From SFTJ01 sp051871555 (GTDB lineage Bacteria; Bacteroidota; Bacteroidia; Bacteroidales; Muribaculaceae), in contig JBJECZ010000098.1 in the NCBI GenBank assembly GCA_051871555.1, positions 1-30,303 of the forward strand: 30,303 nucleotides of DNA, written 5' to 3'. A program made the position numbers and the translations under genes. Shown here piece after piece: positions 16,006 through 24,007 of the stretch. The notes beneath the pieces were generated by a model. The model worked only from the letters and a program-made list of their open reading frames with translations, ran no database searches and was not told the origin of the DNA. Within the stretch, counting starts at the first letter, position 1. Every line of letters starts with the position of its first letter.

Positions 16006-19000
16006 TTAGAAAGTTAGAGTTAAACCGCCCATCACAGTGCGTTGTTGTGGGTAGTATCCGTTGTTAACCTCAGGCGATTCGGGGTCGAAGCCCTTAGGCA
16101 GGTTGTCGAGGGTGAAGAGGTTGTTGGCTTGGGCATAGAAGCGCAGTTTTTGAATGCCAATCCTGCCGATGATGCTGCGAGGCAGCGAGTAGCCAATTTG
16201 CAACGATTTCAGGCGCAGATAGTCGCCTTTGCGGAACCAGAATGTCGAAGCCAATCCGTTGTCGCCACCGTGGCTGCATTTGCCGGTGGTGAGGCGAGGC
16301 ATTGTGCCGTTAGGATTGTCGATGTTGTAGGCGTTGGTGACGAGGAACAATGGCGAGTTGCCACCTTCTTTGAAGGTCTGTGTCCAGATGGTGTTGTCGT
16401 CGTAGCCGTTGTAGTAGGTACCGGTCATCGACACGTCGAAGTGTGCACCGCCGGTGAATTGGGCGTTGAGGTCGAAGCCATTCCAGTCGGCAGCGAGGTT
16501 GAAGCCGTAGGTGATGGTTGGACGCAAGCCGCGACCGATGCGACCGCGGTCGTCGTAGTCGATTTTGCCGTCGCCGTTGAGGTCGACATACTTGATGTCG
16601 CCCACGTTAGGACGTGTGCCGAACCAAGCCGAGTTGTCGATTTCTTCTTCCGAGCGATATAGTCCGTCGGCTACCCAGCCGTAGGTGGCGTTGAGGCTTG
16701 TGCCTGTAACTTTTTGCCATTCGGGGATGTTTGGTGCGTCGGGATATTTAATCCAACGGTTCTTAGCCCACGAGAGGTTAGCGCCGATGGTGTAGTGCAA
16801 CGGTTTGCCTGCAACCATAAACTTGTTGTTGTGTGTCACGAGCACGTCGATACCCTTGGCATCGGTGGCGCCGAGGTTGGCGTAGCTTGGGTGGTAGCTA
16901 CCCATCGATGGTGGATAGTCGCTGCCAAGCGATTGCAGGATGTCGTAGGTGTAGTTGTAGAATGCGTCGAACTCAATGGCGAGCAAGCCGTGCCACAGGG
17001 TGGCATCGAAGCCGTAGTTGAGCGAGCGGGTCTTGGTCCATGTGAGGTTCGGGTTGGCAATGTAAGCCAGATAGATTGAGTTAACAGTGGTGTTGTCGAG
17101 GGTGAGCTTGTTGCCGAAAGCGTAGGTGCTGAGGTAGGCGTAAGCATCGGAGCCGCTGTCGTCACCGGTAAGACCGATTGATGCGCGCAGCTTGAGGTCG
17201 TCGAGCCAGCTTGAAGTGCCTTTCATGAACGATTCCTTCGACAGACGCCATGCAATAGAGCCTGAAGGGAAGAAGCCCCAGCGCTTGCCGCTGACGTTGC
17301 CTGCAAACTTATAAGAACCGTCGTAACGACCCGAGAATTCAGCGAAGTAGCGGCTGTCGTAGTTGTAGCTTGCGCGGAACACGTAGCCCATGCGGCGGCT
17401 CTGGTCGCTCCATCCGCCAAGGTCTTCCATGGTGCCCATGCTCAATTCGGGCAGTTCGGGGAAGTCGAGGTCCTTAGCGTAGGCGCTGTGGCCATTGCTC
17501 TTGTAGTCGCGAGCTTCAACAAGAGCCAAAACCGACACGTTGTGAACGTCGTTGAAGGTGTTGTCGTAGTTGATTTGGAAGTTGCCGAGCAACTGTTGGC
17601 TGTAGGTTGAGCCTTCGCCAACTTTCACCGAAGTGCCTTTTTCGCTTTGCACGAGGGTGAACGAGCCGTCGTCCTTGTTGTATTGCATAACCTGGAACGG
17701 AATGTCGAGGTTCTTGTTGCGCGAGTTGCTGTAGTCGAATGCGCCGCTAACCTTGGCTGAAAGGCCTTTCACCCACGGGCAATCGAATTGCAGCGAGATG
17801 TTGGTGGCAAGTTCCAAGCCGTTGGTTTTCTTGTAACCCGAATCGTAGATTGAGGCAAGCGGGCTGTTAGGCGACGAACCGTTGTTCGACACCACGCCGG
17901 TGTAGTAGCCGTCTTTCTTCGGGCTCAGGTAGGGATGCATGGCAATTGCTTGGTGAGCAATCGAGAAGTAGCCCACTTCGGTGTAGCCGTTGTCGGCACC
18001 GCCCGAGTTGTAGCCCGGTTGCTTGCGGGTTGAAACCAATCCGGCAGCACCCATTTCGAGGGTCCAGTGTTCAGCCAGTTTGCTCTCGAGGTTGAAGCGC
18101 ATCGAGTAGCGGTCGTAGTTGAAGCGGTCGATGTTACCTTTTTGACCGAGGTAGCCGATTGAAGCATAATATTTGTGGTTTTCAGTACCGCCTTGCATCG
18201 ACAGGTTGTGCTTGGTGGTTGTGCCGGTGCCAAACACCTTGCCAATGTAGTCGTAATCCTCATAACCGTCGGTGAAATCGCCGTTGGTGGCAAGTTGGAA
18301 CATCTCCTTGGTGAACTTTGGCACATATTGGCTGCGGTCGGTGATTTGACCGTTTGCCAGTTGGTCCATGAGTTCGCCCATGTTGTAGTAGTTCATAAAC
18401 TGAACACCATTCATAAACTTGGGGAAGTTGGCGTTCATCGAGGCACCAATCGAGCCGTCGTAGGTTACGCGAGGTGTGCCCACAGCGCCTTTCTTGGTGG
18501 TGACGATAATCACACCGCCCGAGGCGTTAAGACCGTAAACGGCAGTTGCGGCAGCATCCTTGAGCACCGAGAGGCTTGCAATGTCGTTAGGGTCGACTTC
18601 GTCGATAGGACGAGGCACACCGTCGACAATGTAGGTGACCGGCTTGCTTGAGCCGCGAATGCGCAGCGATGCTTGGTCGACACCAGGTTCGCCCGAGGTC
18701 TGGATTGATGATATACCAGCCACTTTACCACCGAGCATCTGAGTGAGCTGGGTGGAAGGTGACACAAGCAGTTCCTCGCCCTTGATGGCTGAAACGGCGC
18801 CTGTGATTGACGATTTCTTTTGTTTGCCGTAGCCCACAACGACAACGTCGTCGAGGTTGGTGGCTGATTGCTTGAGCACAACGTCGATTGTTTTGGCGTT
18901 GCCCACTTTCACTTGTTGGGTAACCATGCCAACGTAGGAGAATGTCACGGTCTGACCCTTTTCGGCAGCAAGAGTGTATTTGCCGTTGAGGTCGGTGCTG

Positions 19001-19182
19001 ACTCCGGTGTTTGTCTTGTTGATGACAACCGAGACGCCCACCAGAGGCTCTCCTTGTTCGTCGGTTACTGTACCCGAAATCTTTTGTGCAAAACCGAGAG
19101 CCGGAATTGCAACCATAAGCATCATTGCCACAGCTATGCGCTGCAGTATGCTCATCGAATTAGATTTAGAGTTTAACTCCAT
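16006..19182 (-). CDS. SusC/RagA-family TonB-dependent outer membrane transporter (pair 1)
   Basis: 1058 residues. After the signal peptide (ending GFA about residue 32) comes a CarboxypepD-regulatory-like domain (ISGTVTDEQGEPLVGVSV). Next is the SusC-type segment LDDVVVVGYGKQKKSS, and then the plug domain with LRIRGSSKPVTYIVDGVPR and SVLKDAAATAVYGLNASGGV. The remainder is the beta-barrel, which ends in phenylalanine as outer membrane barrels do. The start at 19182 gives a polar leader; Met10 (19155) gives a shorter, more usual signal peptide. It imports the oligosaccharide with energy from TonB-ExbBD. The MFS sugar porter gene lies 86 bp upstream and SusD 7 bp downstream. I see no promoter-like TAnnTTTG in the 86-bp gap. 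Confidence 0.97.
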   Translation of the reverse strand: MELNSKSNSMSILQRIAVAMMLMVAIPALGFAQKISGTVTDEQGEPLVGVSVVINKTNTGVSTDLNGKYTLAAEKGQTVTFSYVGMVTQQVKVGNAKTIDVVLKQSATNLDDVVVVGYGKQKKSSITGAVSAIKGEELLVSPSTQLTQMLGGKVAGISSIQTSGEPGVDQASLRIRGSSKPVTYIVDGVPRPIDEVDPNDIASLSVLKDAAATAVYGLNASGGVIIVTTKKGAVGTPRVTYDGSIGASMNANFPKFMNGVQFMNYYNMGELMDQLANGQITDRSQYVPKFTKEMFQLATNGDFTDGYEDYDYIGKVFGTGTTTKHNLSMQGGTENHKYYASIGYLGQKGNIDRFNYDRYSMRFNLESKLAEHWTLEMGAAGLVSTRKQPGYNSGGADNGYTEVGYFSIAHQAIAMHPYLSPKKDGYYTGVVSNNGSSPNSPLASIYDSGYKKTNGLELATNISLQFDCPWVKGLSAKVSGAFDYSNSRNKNLDIPFQVMQYNKDDGSFTLVQSEKGTSVKVGEGSTYSQQLLGNFQINYDNTFNDVHNVSVLALVEARDYKSNGHSAYAKDLDFPELPELSMGTMEDLGGWSDQSRRMGYVFRASYNYDSRYFAEFSGRYDGSYKFAGNVSGKRWGFFPSGSIAWRLSKESFMKGTSSWLDDLKLRASIGLTGDDSGSDAYAYLSTYAFGNKLTLDNTTVNSIYLAYIANPNLTWTKTRSLNYGFDATLWHGLLAIEFDAFYNYTYDILQSLGSDYPPSMGSYHPSYANLGATDAKGIDVLVTHNNKFMVAGKPLHYTIGANLSWAKNRWIKYPDAPNIPEWQKVTGTSLNATYGWVADGLYRSEEEIDNSAWFGTRPNVGDIKYVDLNGDGKIDYDDRGRIGRGLRPTITYGFNLAADWNGFDLNAQFTGGAHFDVSMTGTYYNGYDDNTIWTQTFKEGGNSPLFLVTNAYNIDNPNGTMPRLTTGKCSHGGDNGLASTFWFRKGDYLRLKSLQIGYSLPRSIIGRIGIQKLRFYAQANNLFTLDNLPKGFDPESPEVNNGYYPQQRTVMGGLTLTF

Positions 19183-19268
19183 AGAACGTAAGTTTTAAGT
19201 TATTGATATTGTAGTTGTTGTTTATTGATGTCGATAGATTGTTTTGAGAGTGCAGGACCGGCGGATGG

Positions 19269-20663
19269 TTATTTGGTCCAGTATTTCTCGATTTCTTCGA
19301 GGCTTTTGCCGGTGGTTTCGGGCACCAGACGCCACATGATGAGCATATAAGGCACGCACATTGCGGCAAAGAGCAGGAATGTGCCTGCAGGTGTGATGTG
19401 TTCAAGCAGCCACGGGGTGAGCTGCCCGATGAGGTAGGTGCCAATCCACAAAGCCAGCCCGGCAATGCTCATGGCAAGCCCGCGCACTTTCACGGGGTAC
19501 ATCTCGCTTAGCAGCACCCACACCACGGCGCAAATCGACACGGCGCAGAAGAAGATGTAGGCGAGGAAGAACACCAGGAGCACGATGCTGGATATGCCCC
19601 ATTCGGCACCGAAGGTGAAGTATACGGCAATGGCAATTAGCGAAACAATCATTCCGCTCACGCCCCAGTAGATGAGTTGTTTGCGGCCTACGCGGTCGAT
19701 GATTACGAGTGCAAGCACGGTGGTGAGGGTGTTCACCAGCCCTATCATCACTTGATAGAACAGCGAGTCGCCGCCGCTCAGTCCGGCGTCTTCAAATATC
19801 TTTGGACCGTAGTAGAGCACGGCATTCACGCCCATAAATTGCCCGAGAATGGCAATGCACACGCCAATGATGAGCGCTTTGAAGATGCCCGGGGCAAACA
19901 GCATGCGCCACTCGGCGGTGTCGGTGCTTTTTTTGCTCACTTCCTGCGAAGCGGCTATTTGCTCGTCGACGGCTTGCTCGGTGGTGTAGATGCGCTTAAA
20001 TGTTTTGCGGGCTGCATCGGCATTGCCGCGCAATATCTGCCATCGTGGGCTTTCGGGTATGGCGAAAATCACTACAAAGAACAGCAACGCCGGCAGCGTT
20101 TCCATTCCCAGCATGCCGCGCCACACTTCGCTCACAAATATTCTGTGCATCCATTCGCCAAGCACGGCACCGCTCTGCGAATAGGAGAGCAATGCATAGT
20201 TCACCAGATAGGCACCGAGGAAACCCACTGTGATGGCTAATTGATAGCACGACACCAGCCGTCCGCGGTATTGGGCTACAGCCATTTCGCTGATGTAGAG
20301 CGGGCACACAATCGATGCCACGCCAATGCCCACACCGCCAATGATGCGGTATGCCACCAACTCGTTGAGCGAGCCGCTGATGGCGCATCCGGCAGCCGAC
20401 ACGGTGAACAGCACGCCCGAGATTATCATGGTGCGTTTGCGTCCGAGGTGGTCGCCCATATAGCCTGCCATAAGCACGCCCATTATTGAGCCTACAAGTG
20501 CGCAGCCCACATACCAGCCTTGGCTGATGCTGTCGAGACCAAACTGCACGGCAACCATGCTGATTGTGCCCGAAATCACGGCTGTGTCGTAGCCAAACAG
20601 GAATCCGCCCAATGCGGCTGCCAGCGACAGGAATATGAGATAGCCTAAGTTGTAGTTTTTCAT
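19269..20663 (-). CDS. MFS sugar porter (XylE/GLUT-like), inner membrane
   Basis: 464 residues with about 12 hydrophobic segments and the sugar porter signatures: GGFLFGYDTAVISG near residues 19-32, GDHLGRKRT near 70-78, PESPRW near 212, GRKQLI near 325, and PETTGKSLEEIEKYW at the C-terminus. These proteins carry out proton-coupled or facilitated uptake of monosaccharides across the inner membrane. In this operon it would take up a sugar released by the periplasmic enzymes, GlcNAc or another hexose. Specificity cannot be read from the motifs. It is placed between the Tat-exported DUF4434 gene and the SusC gene. A 113-bp gap with a hairpin separates it from the former. Confidence 0.93.
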   Translation of the reverse strand: MKNYNLGYLIFLSLAAALGGFLFGYDTAVISGTISMVAVQFGLDSISQGWYVGCALVGSIMGVLMAGYMGDHLGRKRTMIISGVLFTVSAAGCAISGSLNELVAYRIIGGVGIGVASIVCPLYISEMAVAQYRGRLVSCYQLAITVGFLGAYLVNYALLSYSQSGAVLGEWMHRIFVSEVWRGMLGMETLPALLFFVVIFAIPESPRWQILRGNADAARKTFKRIYTTEQAVDEQIAASQEVSKKSTDTAEWRMLFAPGIFKALIIGVCIAILGQFMGVNAVLYYGPKIFEDAGLSGGDSLFYQVMIGLVNTLTTVLALVIIDRVGRKQLIYWGVSGMIVSLIAIAVYFTFGAEWGISSIVLLVFFLAYIFFCAVSICAVVWVLLSEMYPVKVRGLAMSIAGLALWIGTYLIGQLTPWLLEHITPAGTFLLFAAMCVPYMLIMWRLVPETTGKSLEEIEKYWTK

Positions 20664-20737
20664 AATTAATTAGTTGATAGATGTTGTTTAAGAGATAGTT
20701 AATATGGTGGTTTGTTGATTAATTGGTTGCAAGGACG

Positions 20738-20772
20738 CACCCTCCATTGCCTTTTAGGTGGCGCGGAGGGTG
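20738..20772 (-). promoter_or_regulatory. Intercistronic hairpin just after the DUF4434 gene
   Basis: CACCCTCC at 20738-20745 and GGAGGGTG at 20765-20772 form a perfect 8-bp stem. Within the loop, GCC/GGC can pair around ACCTAAAA. The stem lies 4 bp after the stop codon region of the first operon gene and has no T-tract, so it fits partial termination or 3'-end protection of that cistron. Confidence 0.55.
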
Positions 20773-20776
20773 TGGT

Positions 20777-21868
20777 TTATTTGATTTCAAAATACTCTTT
20801 GTAGCGGTCGTAGAGATGCCCGGCTTGAATGTAAGCCGATTGGGGGCTCATGAAGTGGCTGAACTCGAAGGTGATGGCTTTGTCGTAGCCGGCGCGCTTG
20901 GCGGCTTCGAGTTTCAGGCGCAACTTGTCGAATTTGATGGGCAGGAACTTGATGGGCATGTCGCGGTCGAAGGTTTCGGCATTTGTCCAGCATTGCATGC
21001 CGTAGCGGTCGGCAAGGCGCTTGTTCACCTCGAAGAATGCATCAAGCTCATCGTAGTCGATGTGCCCGTCCTGGAAGGCGCAGGCGTCAACCACGTCGTG
21101 TATGCCGTCGAAAATTTCGTTCCATTCTTTTTCGTGCTGTTCAACGCTCACGGCATCGGCTTTTGAGAGTGCGCCGCCGCTTGCCATCACAGCTTTTTTG
21201 CCGTCAATCCACGGTGATATGAAAGTGGGCAGACCGTTCGACACGTCTTTACATTGCTTGCCCATGGCGTGGAAAGCGCTGATTGCGCCCTTGGTGGCAC
21301 GGCTGATTTCGCCGCTGATATACCATCCGCCAAAGCTGCGGTGACGCGAGCCGTAGCGTTGCCACACCTCGTCGATAACGTATTTGTTGTCCTCAATTTC
21401 CCAAGAGAGGTCGCCGGTGTCCCAATATCGGCCCGAGTCGTAGAGCCCGAAATAGAATTTCATGCCGTAGCGGTCGGCAAGAGTGAGAAACATTTCCAGG
21501 AGGTCTTGGCTGGGTCGGTAGCAACCTTTTTTGAGCAGGTAAGGCGATGGATAGGTGATGAATTTTCGGTAACCCGAGCGAATCATAATCACCGTGTCGA
21601 TGCCAATGGCTTTCATATTCTTAAAGTCCTGTTCCCATTCTTTCACGCCCCAGTTTTGGTGCGGAATGTCGTGAGAAATCTCGTCGAGGAAGGTGCCTGT
21701 GATTTTGAGTCCGCGATTGCGAGGCACACTCCAAAAGCTGTCGCTCTCGGTGGCTATTTGCGCTTTTTGCTCATCGCTCAATCCGTTCATGCTCATCAGG
21801 GCAGGGGCTGTGGCTGCCGCTGCGCTTATCATGGCAAGGTCCTTTAAGAATTTTCGGCGGTCTGTCAT
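20777..21868 (-). CDS. DUF4434-type putative glycoside hydrolase, Tat-exported
   Basis: 363 residues. The N-terminus TDRRKFLKDLA, followed by an Ala-rich hydrophobic stretch, is a twin-arginine signal, so the protein is probably exported folded. The mature part is a compact DUF4434-like TIM barrel: ITGTFLDEISHD near 56-67, FGGWYISGEIS (Glu187), CAFQDGHIDYDE near 263-274, WTNAETF (Glu298), and ITFEFSHFMSP (Glu335). Glu187 and Glu298 align with Glu163 and Glu264 of the homologue at 1980-3461. This copy lacks the beta-sandwich tail of the other. It is the first gene of the long operon, with a strong Shine-Dalgarno AGGAG 4 bp before the ATG. Its substrate is unknown. Confidence 0.78.
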   Translation of the reverse strand: MTDRRKFLKDLAMISAAAATAPALMSMNGLSDEQKAQIATESDSFWSVPRNRGLKITGTFLDEISHDIPHQNWGVKEWEQDFKNMKAIGIDTVIMIRSGYRKFITYPSPYLLKKGCYRPSQDLLEMFLTLADRYGMKFYFGLYDSGRYWDTGDLSWEIEDNKYVIDEVWQRYGSRHRSFGGWYISGEISRATKGAISAFHAMGKQCKDVSNGLPTFISPWIDGKKAVMASGGALSKADAVSVEQHEKEWNEIFDGIHDVVDACAFQDGHIDYDELDAFFEVNKRLADRYGMQCWTNAETFDRDMPIKFLPIKFDKLRLKLEAAKRAGYDKAITFEFSHFMSPQSAYIQAGHLYDRYKEYFEIK

Positions 21869-21872
21869 GGTT

Positions 21873-21877
21873 CTCCT
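21873..21877 (-). promoter_or_regulatory. Strong Shine-Dalgarno AGGAG
   Basis: AGGAG lies 4 nt before the ATG at 21868 on the minus strand and fixes this start. It is noteworthy because Bacteroidetes genes generally lack strong Shine-Dalgarno sequences, and I noticed no comparable one before the neighbouring starts I checked. Confidence 0.7.
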
Positions 21878-21984
21878 AATTTTTTGTTTATTGACGTTAG
21901 TGATAAGTTAATATTCTTGTTTTCAACGGTCGTACGCTTGTGTCTTTGGTGGCATTTGTCGATGCGGTGTATTGCTTCATTGGT

Positions 21985-22050
21985 CGATTAATGCAACATT
22001 TTTGCACACTTAGCCATTAAGATACGTTGTCTGTGCCGATTTATGCAACA
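21985..22050. repeat. Two-copy 14-bp direct repeat over the start and leader of the long operon
   Basis: CGATTAATGCAACA at 21985-21998 and CGATTTATGCAACA at 22037-22050 differ at one base and are 52 bp apart, about five helical turns. The second copy abuts the -7 box, so a protein bound there would sit on the transcription start. Confidence 0.55.
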
Positions 22051-22056
22051 AATATA
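22049..22056 (-). promoter_or_regulatory. -7 box TATATTTG, promoter of the long enzyme operon
   Basis: On the minus strand TATATTTG matches the Bacteroidetes TAnnTTTG consensus and lies in AT-rich DNA after the upstream terminator. The -33 region is weak (about AATG at the expected spacing), so activation by a regulator is possible. The predicted transcript start is near 22042. Confidence 0.55.
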
Positions 22057-22210
22057 TAAACTATTTTTATAATTCGCATTTAATTTCTAAAAAAAATTAT
22101 TAATTCGGTAAAATAATTTTGCAATATTAATGAAAATCAGCGATGCGAAAGCCGGTTATGCCGATTTCCGCATCGCTTGCAATAGAGTTTGTTTAAAAAA
22201 TACCTTGTTC

Positions 22211-22240
22211 AAGAGCCTGTGGCTGAATAGGCTCTTTTTT
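22211..22240. terminator. Bidirectional-type hairpin AAGAGCCT / AGGCTCTT with T-run
   Basis: A perfect 8-bp stem (22211-22218 and 22229-22236) with a 10-base loop is followed by a T-run on the plus strand. On the minus strand the hairpin is preceded by an A-run and followed, about 12 bases on, by a T-run. It lies about 50-80 bp after the last gene of the first unit (stop at 22289). Confidence 0.75.
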
Positions 22241-22288
22241 CAAAATAAAGCACATTTGCGTGCATATGCCCATCAAGAGCCGCAGGTG

Positions 22289-23983
22289 TTAAAACAGCTT
22301 AGTCTTTCGAGGGTTTATGCAAATGCCGAGTGCTTTGTCGGAGCTGTTGCCGAGGTGCTTGATTTCGCCGGCAGCGTAGTCGTAGTAGTAGATGCCGGTG
22401 GGGTGGGTTTCGCCATCGTCGGCAATAAATCCGAAATAGACGTTGCCGGTTGCGTCGTCAACAGCAAATTGAGTGACGTAGAGCGCTTCGTAGCTTGCAG
22501 CGGAGCCGGCGGTTACGGCAGCCGACATCTTGAAGTACTTGGTGTGCTCGGTTACAGCCAAAGCGCTTTCGTAAGCCACTTTGGGGTATTGAGCGAAACC
22601 TACGCCGGCAGCTCCTGAGGTGAGCCAGCAGTAGAAGTGGTTGCGCTTTTCGTCGAGGGCGAACGCCTTGCAGGTTGAGCCGCTAAGCAGCACCTCGGTT
22701 GGTGAAGCTTCGGTTTTGCCGATGTCTTCGGTTTTGAAGCGGAAGATACCAGAGGCGTTGTAGCACTTAGGCCACCAGAACACGCCGTCCTTGTCGTATG
22801 CCAGGGCAGTGTGCACGGCGCCGTAAGCAATGCCGCGGTTGTAGTAGCCAAGGCTTTGGTTGCTGCAGAAGTAGGAGTCGGTGTTGCTGTTTACACGTGT
22901 TTCCTTCTTGCCGCGGTCGGTTAGGGAGATGGTGCTGAAGCCCGTGTTACGGTCGTTATAATAGAGCTTGTCGCCGATGATGCATCCCGAGAACGGGTCG
23001 CTGAAAGCGTGTCCGCCCACGTTGCTGATTACCAAGTTGGCATATTTGCCGTCGGCGCTCATTACGGTGATTTTGCCGTCGCCGAGCACGCCGTCGTTAT
23101 CCACTTGATAGCAGAAGTTCTTGCCGCAGTCGAGAATGTAGATGAAGTCTTGGTCGTCGACGGTGGCGAAGAGGATGTTTTGTGGAGTGACGCCGCTGCT
23201 CACGCCCATGTCGAATGGCAAGTTTTTGGTGCCTTCGGGCAGTTGTGAGTCGTCGATGATTTTATAAGCCTTGATGTTTCCGCCGTAGCAAGCATAGTAG
23301 AGTGTAGGAGCTTCGATGTTTGCGCCCACTTGCACGTTGATGTAGGAGTCGGCAAGGCGGCGGTTTTCGCCGTTGATGTCGAAGTAGGTTTGCACTTCAA
23401 TTTTTTGCGAGCCGATATTGCTGAACTTCAGTTCGCCTGGGTTGTCGATGGTGCCGTCGTCGTGCGAATAGCCTTCAAACTTTTCGATTGGAGTGCCGTC
23501 GGCGAGGGTTGTGCCTTCAGGCATGTTCCAGATGTAGCGGCAAGTGAGGTTGTCGGGGTTAGGCAGTTCGATGCCCAGCTTGATAGTGACGTCTTTGATG
23601 GTGACGATGTCGGCGCTTTGTTCAGCCACGCTGAGCATAGGCACGATGTCCATAATGAGGATTGGATAGGTGCGGCTGCCCACGCCGTCGACGGTGAGGG
23701 TGACGTTGTAATTGCCCGATTTGTCGTATTTGTGTGTAGGGTTGGCTTCGCTCGACGATGTGCCGTCGCCAAAGTCCCAGTGCACGTTGCCTTGCTTCGA
23801 CGATGTGTTGGTGAACTGCAGCGTGGAAACATAGTAAAAATCGGTGGAGTATTCGTTGCCTTCAACAGCAAAGGCAAAGTCGACGTCTTTGCTGGGGAAG
23901 TTTTTGTAGTCGGGCTCGCTCTCCACGCAAGCCGAGGCTACTAATGCCAAAATGGCTATGAATAGAAATTTGATATTTTTCAT
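22289..23983 (-). CDS. PKD-domain surface lipoprotein with propeller-like C-terminus (glycan-binding)
   Basis: 564 residues from the Met at 23983, preferred because the lipoprotein signal follows at once (MKNIKF, Cys19); the frame opens earlier at 24004. A PKD domain is clear near residues 45-105: VHWDFGDGTSSSEANPTHKYDKSGNYNVTL, cut here into FGDGTSS and HKYDKSGNYNVTL as its key parts. A second Ig-like domain follows. About residues 215-564 hold repeated strands with aromatic and Asp/Gly turns (LYYACYGGNIKAYK, FIYILDCGKNFCYQV, ALDEKRNHFYCW) that suggest a beta-propeller. It has no catalytic signature, so a surface glycan-binding role next to the SusCD pair is most likely. It is the last gene of the first unit, 24 bp after the previous gene. 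Confidence 0.78.
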   Translation of the reverse strand: MKNIKFLFIAILALVASACVESEPDYKNFPSKDVDFAFAVEGNEYSTDFYYVSTLQFTNTSSKQGNVHWDFGDGTSSSEANPTHKYDKSGNYNVTLTVDGVGSRTYPILIMDIVPMLSVAEQSADIVTIKDVTIKLGIELPNPDNLTCRYIWNMPEGTTLADGTPIEKFEGYSHDDGTIDNPGELKFSNIGSQKIEVQTYFDINGENRRLADSYINVQVGANIEAPTLYYACYGGNIKAYKIIDDSQLPEGTKNLPFDMGVSSGVTPQNILFATVDDQDFIYILDCGKNFCYQVDNDGVLGDGKITVMSADGKYANLVISNVGGHAFSDPFSGCIIGDKLYYNDRNTGFSTISLTDRGKKETRVNSNTDSYFCSNQSLGYYNRGIAYGAVHTALAYDKDGVFWWPKCYNASGIFRFKTEDIGKTEASPTEVLLSGSTCKAFALDEKRNHFYCWLTSGAAGVGFAQYPKVAYESALAVTEHTKYFKMSAAVTAGSAASYEALYVTQFAVDDATGNVYFGFIADDGETHPTGIYYYDYAAGEIKHLGNSSDKALGICINPRKTKLF

Positions 23984-24007
23984 AATGTAATTGTTTTTTG
24001 GCATTGG

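Larger units (their letters stand above)
21869..22288. other. 420-bp intergenic region: leader, promoter and terminator between the two units
   Basis: From right to left this gap holds the end hairpin of the upstream unit (22211-22236), an AT-rich promoter zone with A/T runs at about 22050-22130, a -7 box at 22049-22056, and an approximately 170-nt untranslated leader. The leader contains a two-copy direct repeat. I find no gene in it on either strand. Confidence 0.7.

Noticed and set aside
1980..21868. Considered an N-glycan or high-mannose utilization locus
   Set aside because: No endo-GlcNAcase (GH18/GH85), no GH92 or GH130 mannose enzymes and no sialidase are present in the window.
22130..22618. 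Plus-strand open frame running from the intergenic gap into the PKD lipoprotein gene
   Set aside because: It reads through the terminator hairpin and then antisense to the lipoprotein; no recognisable protein.
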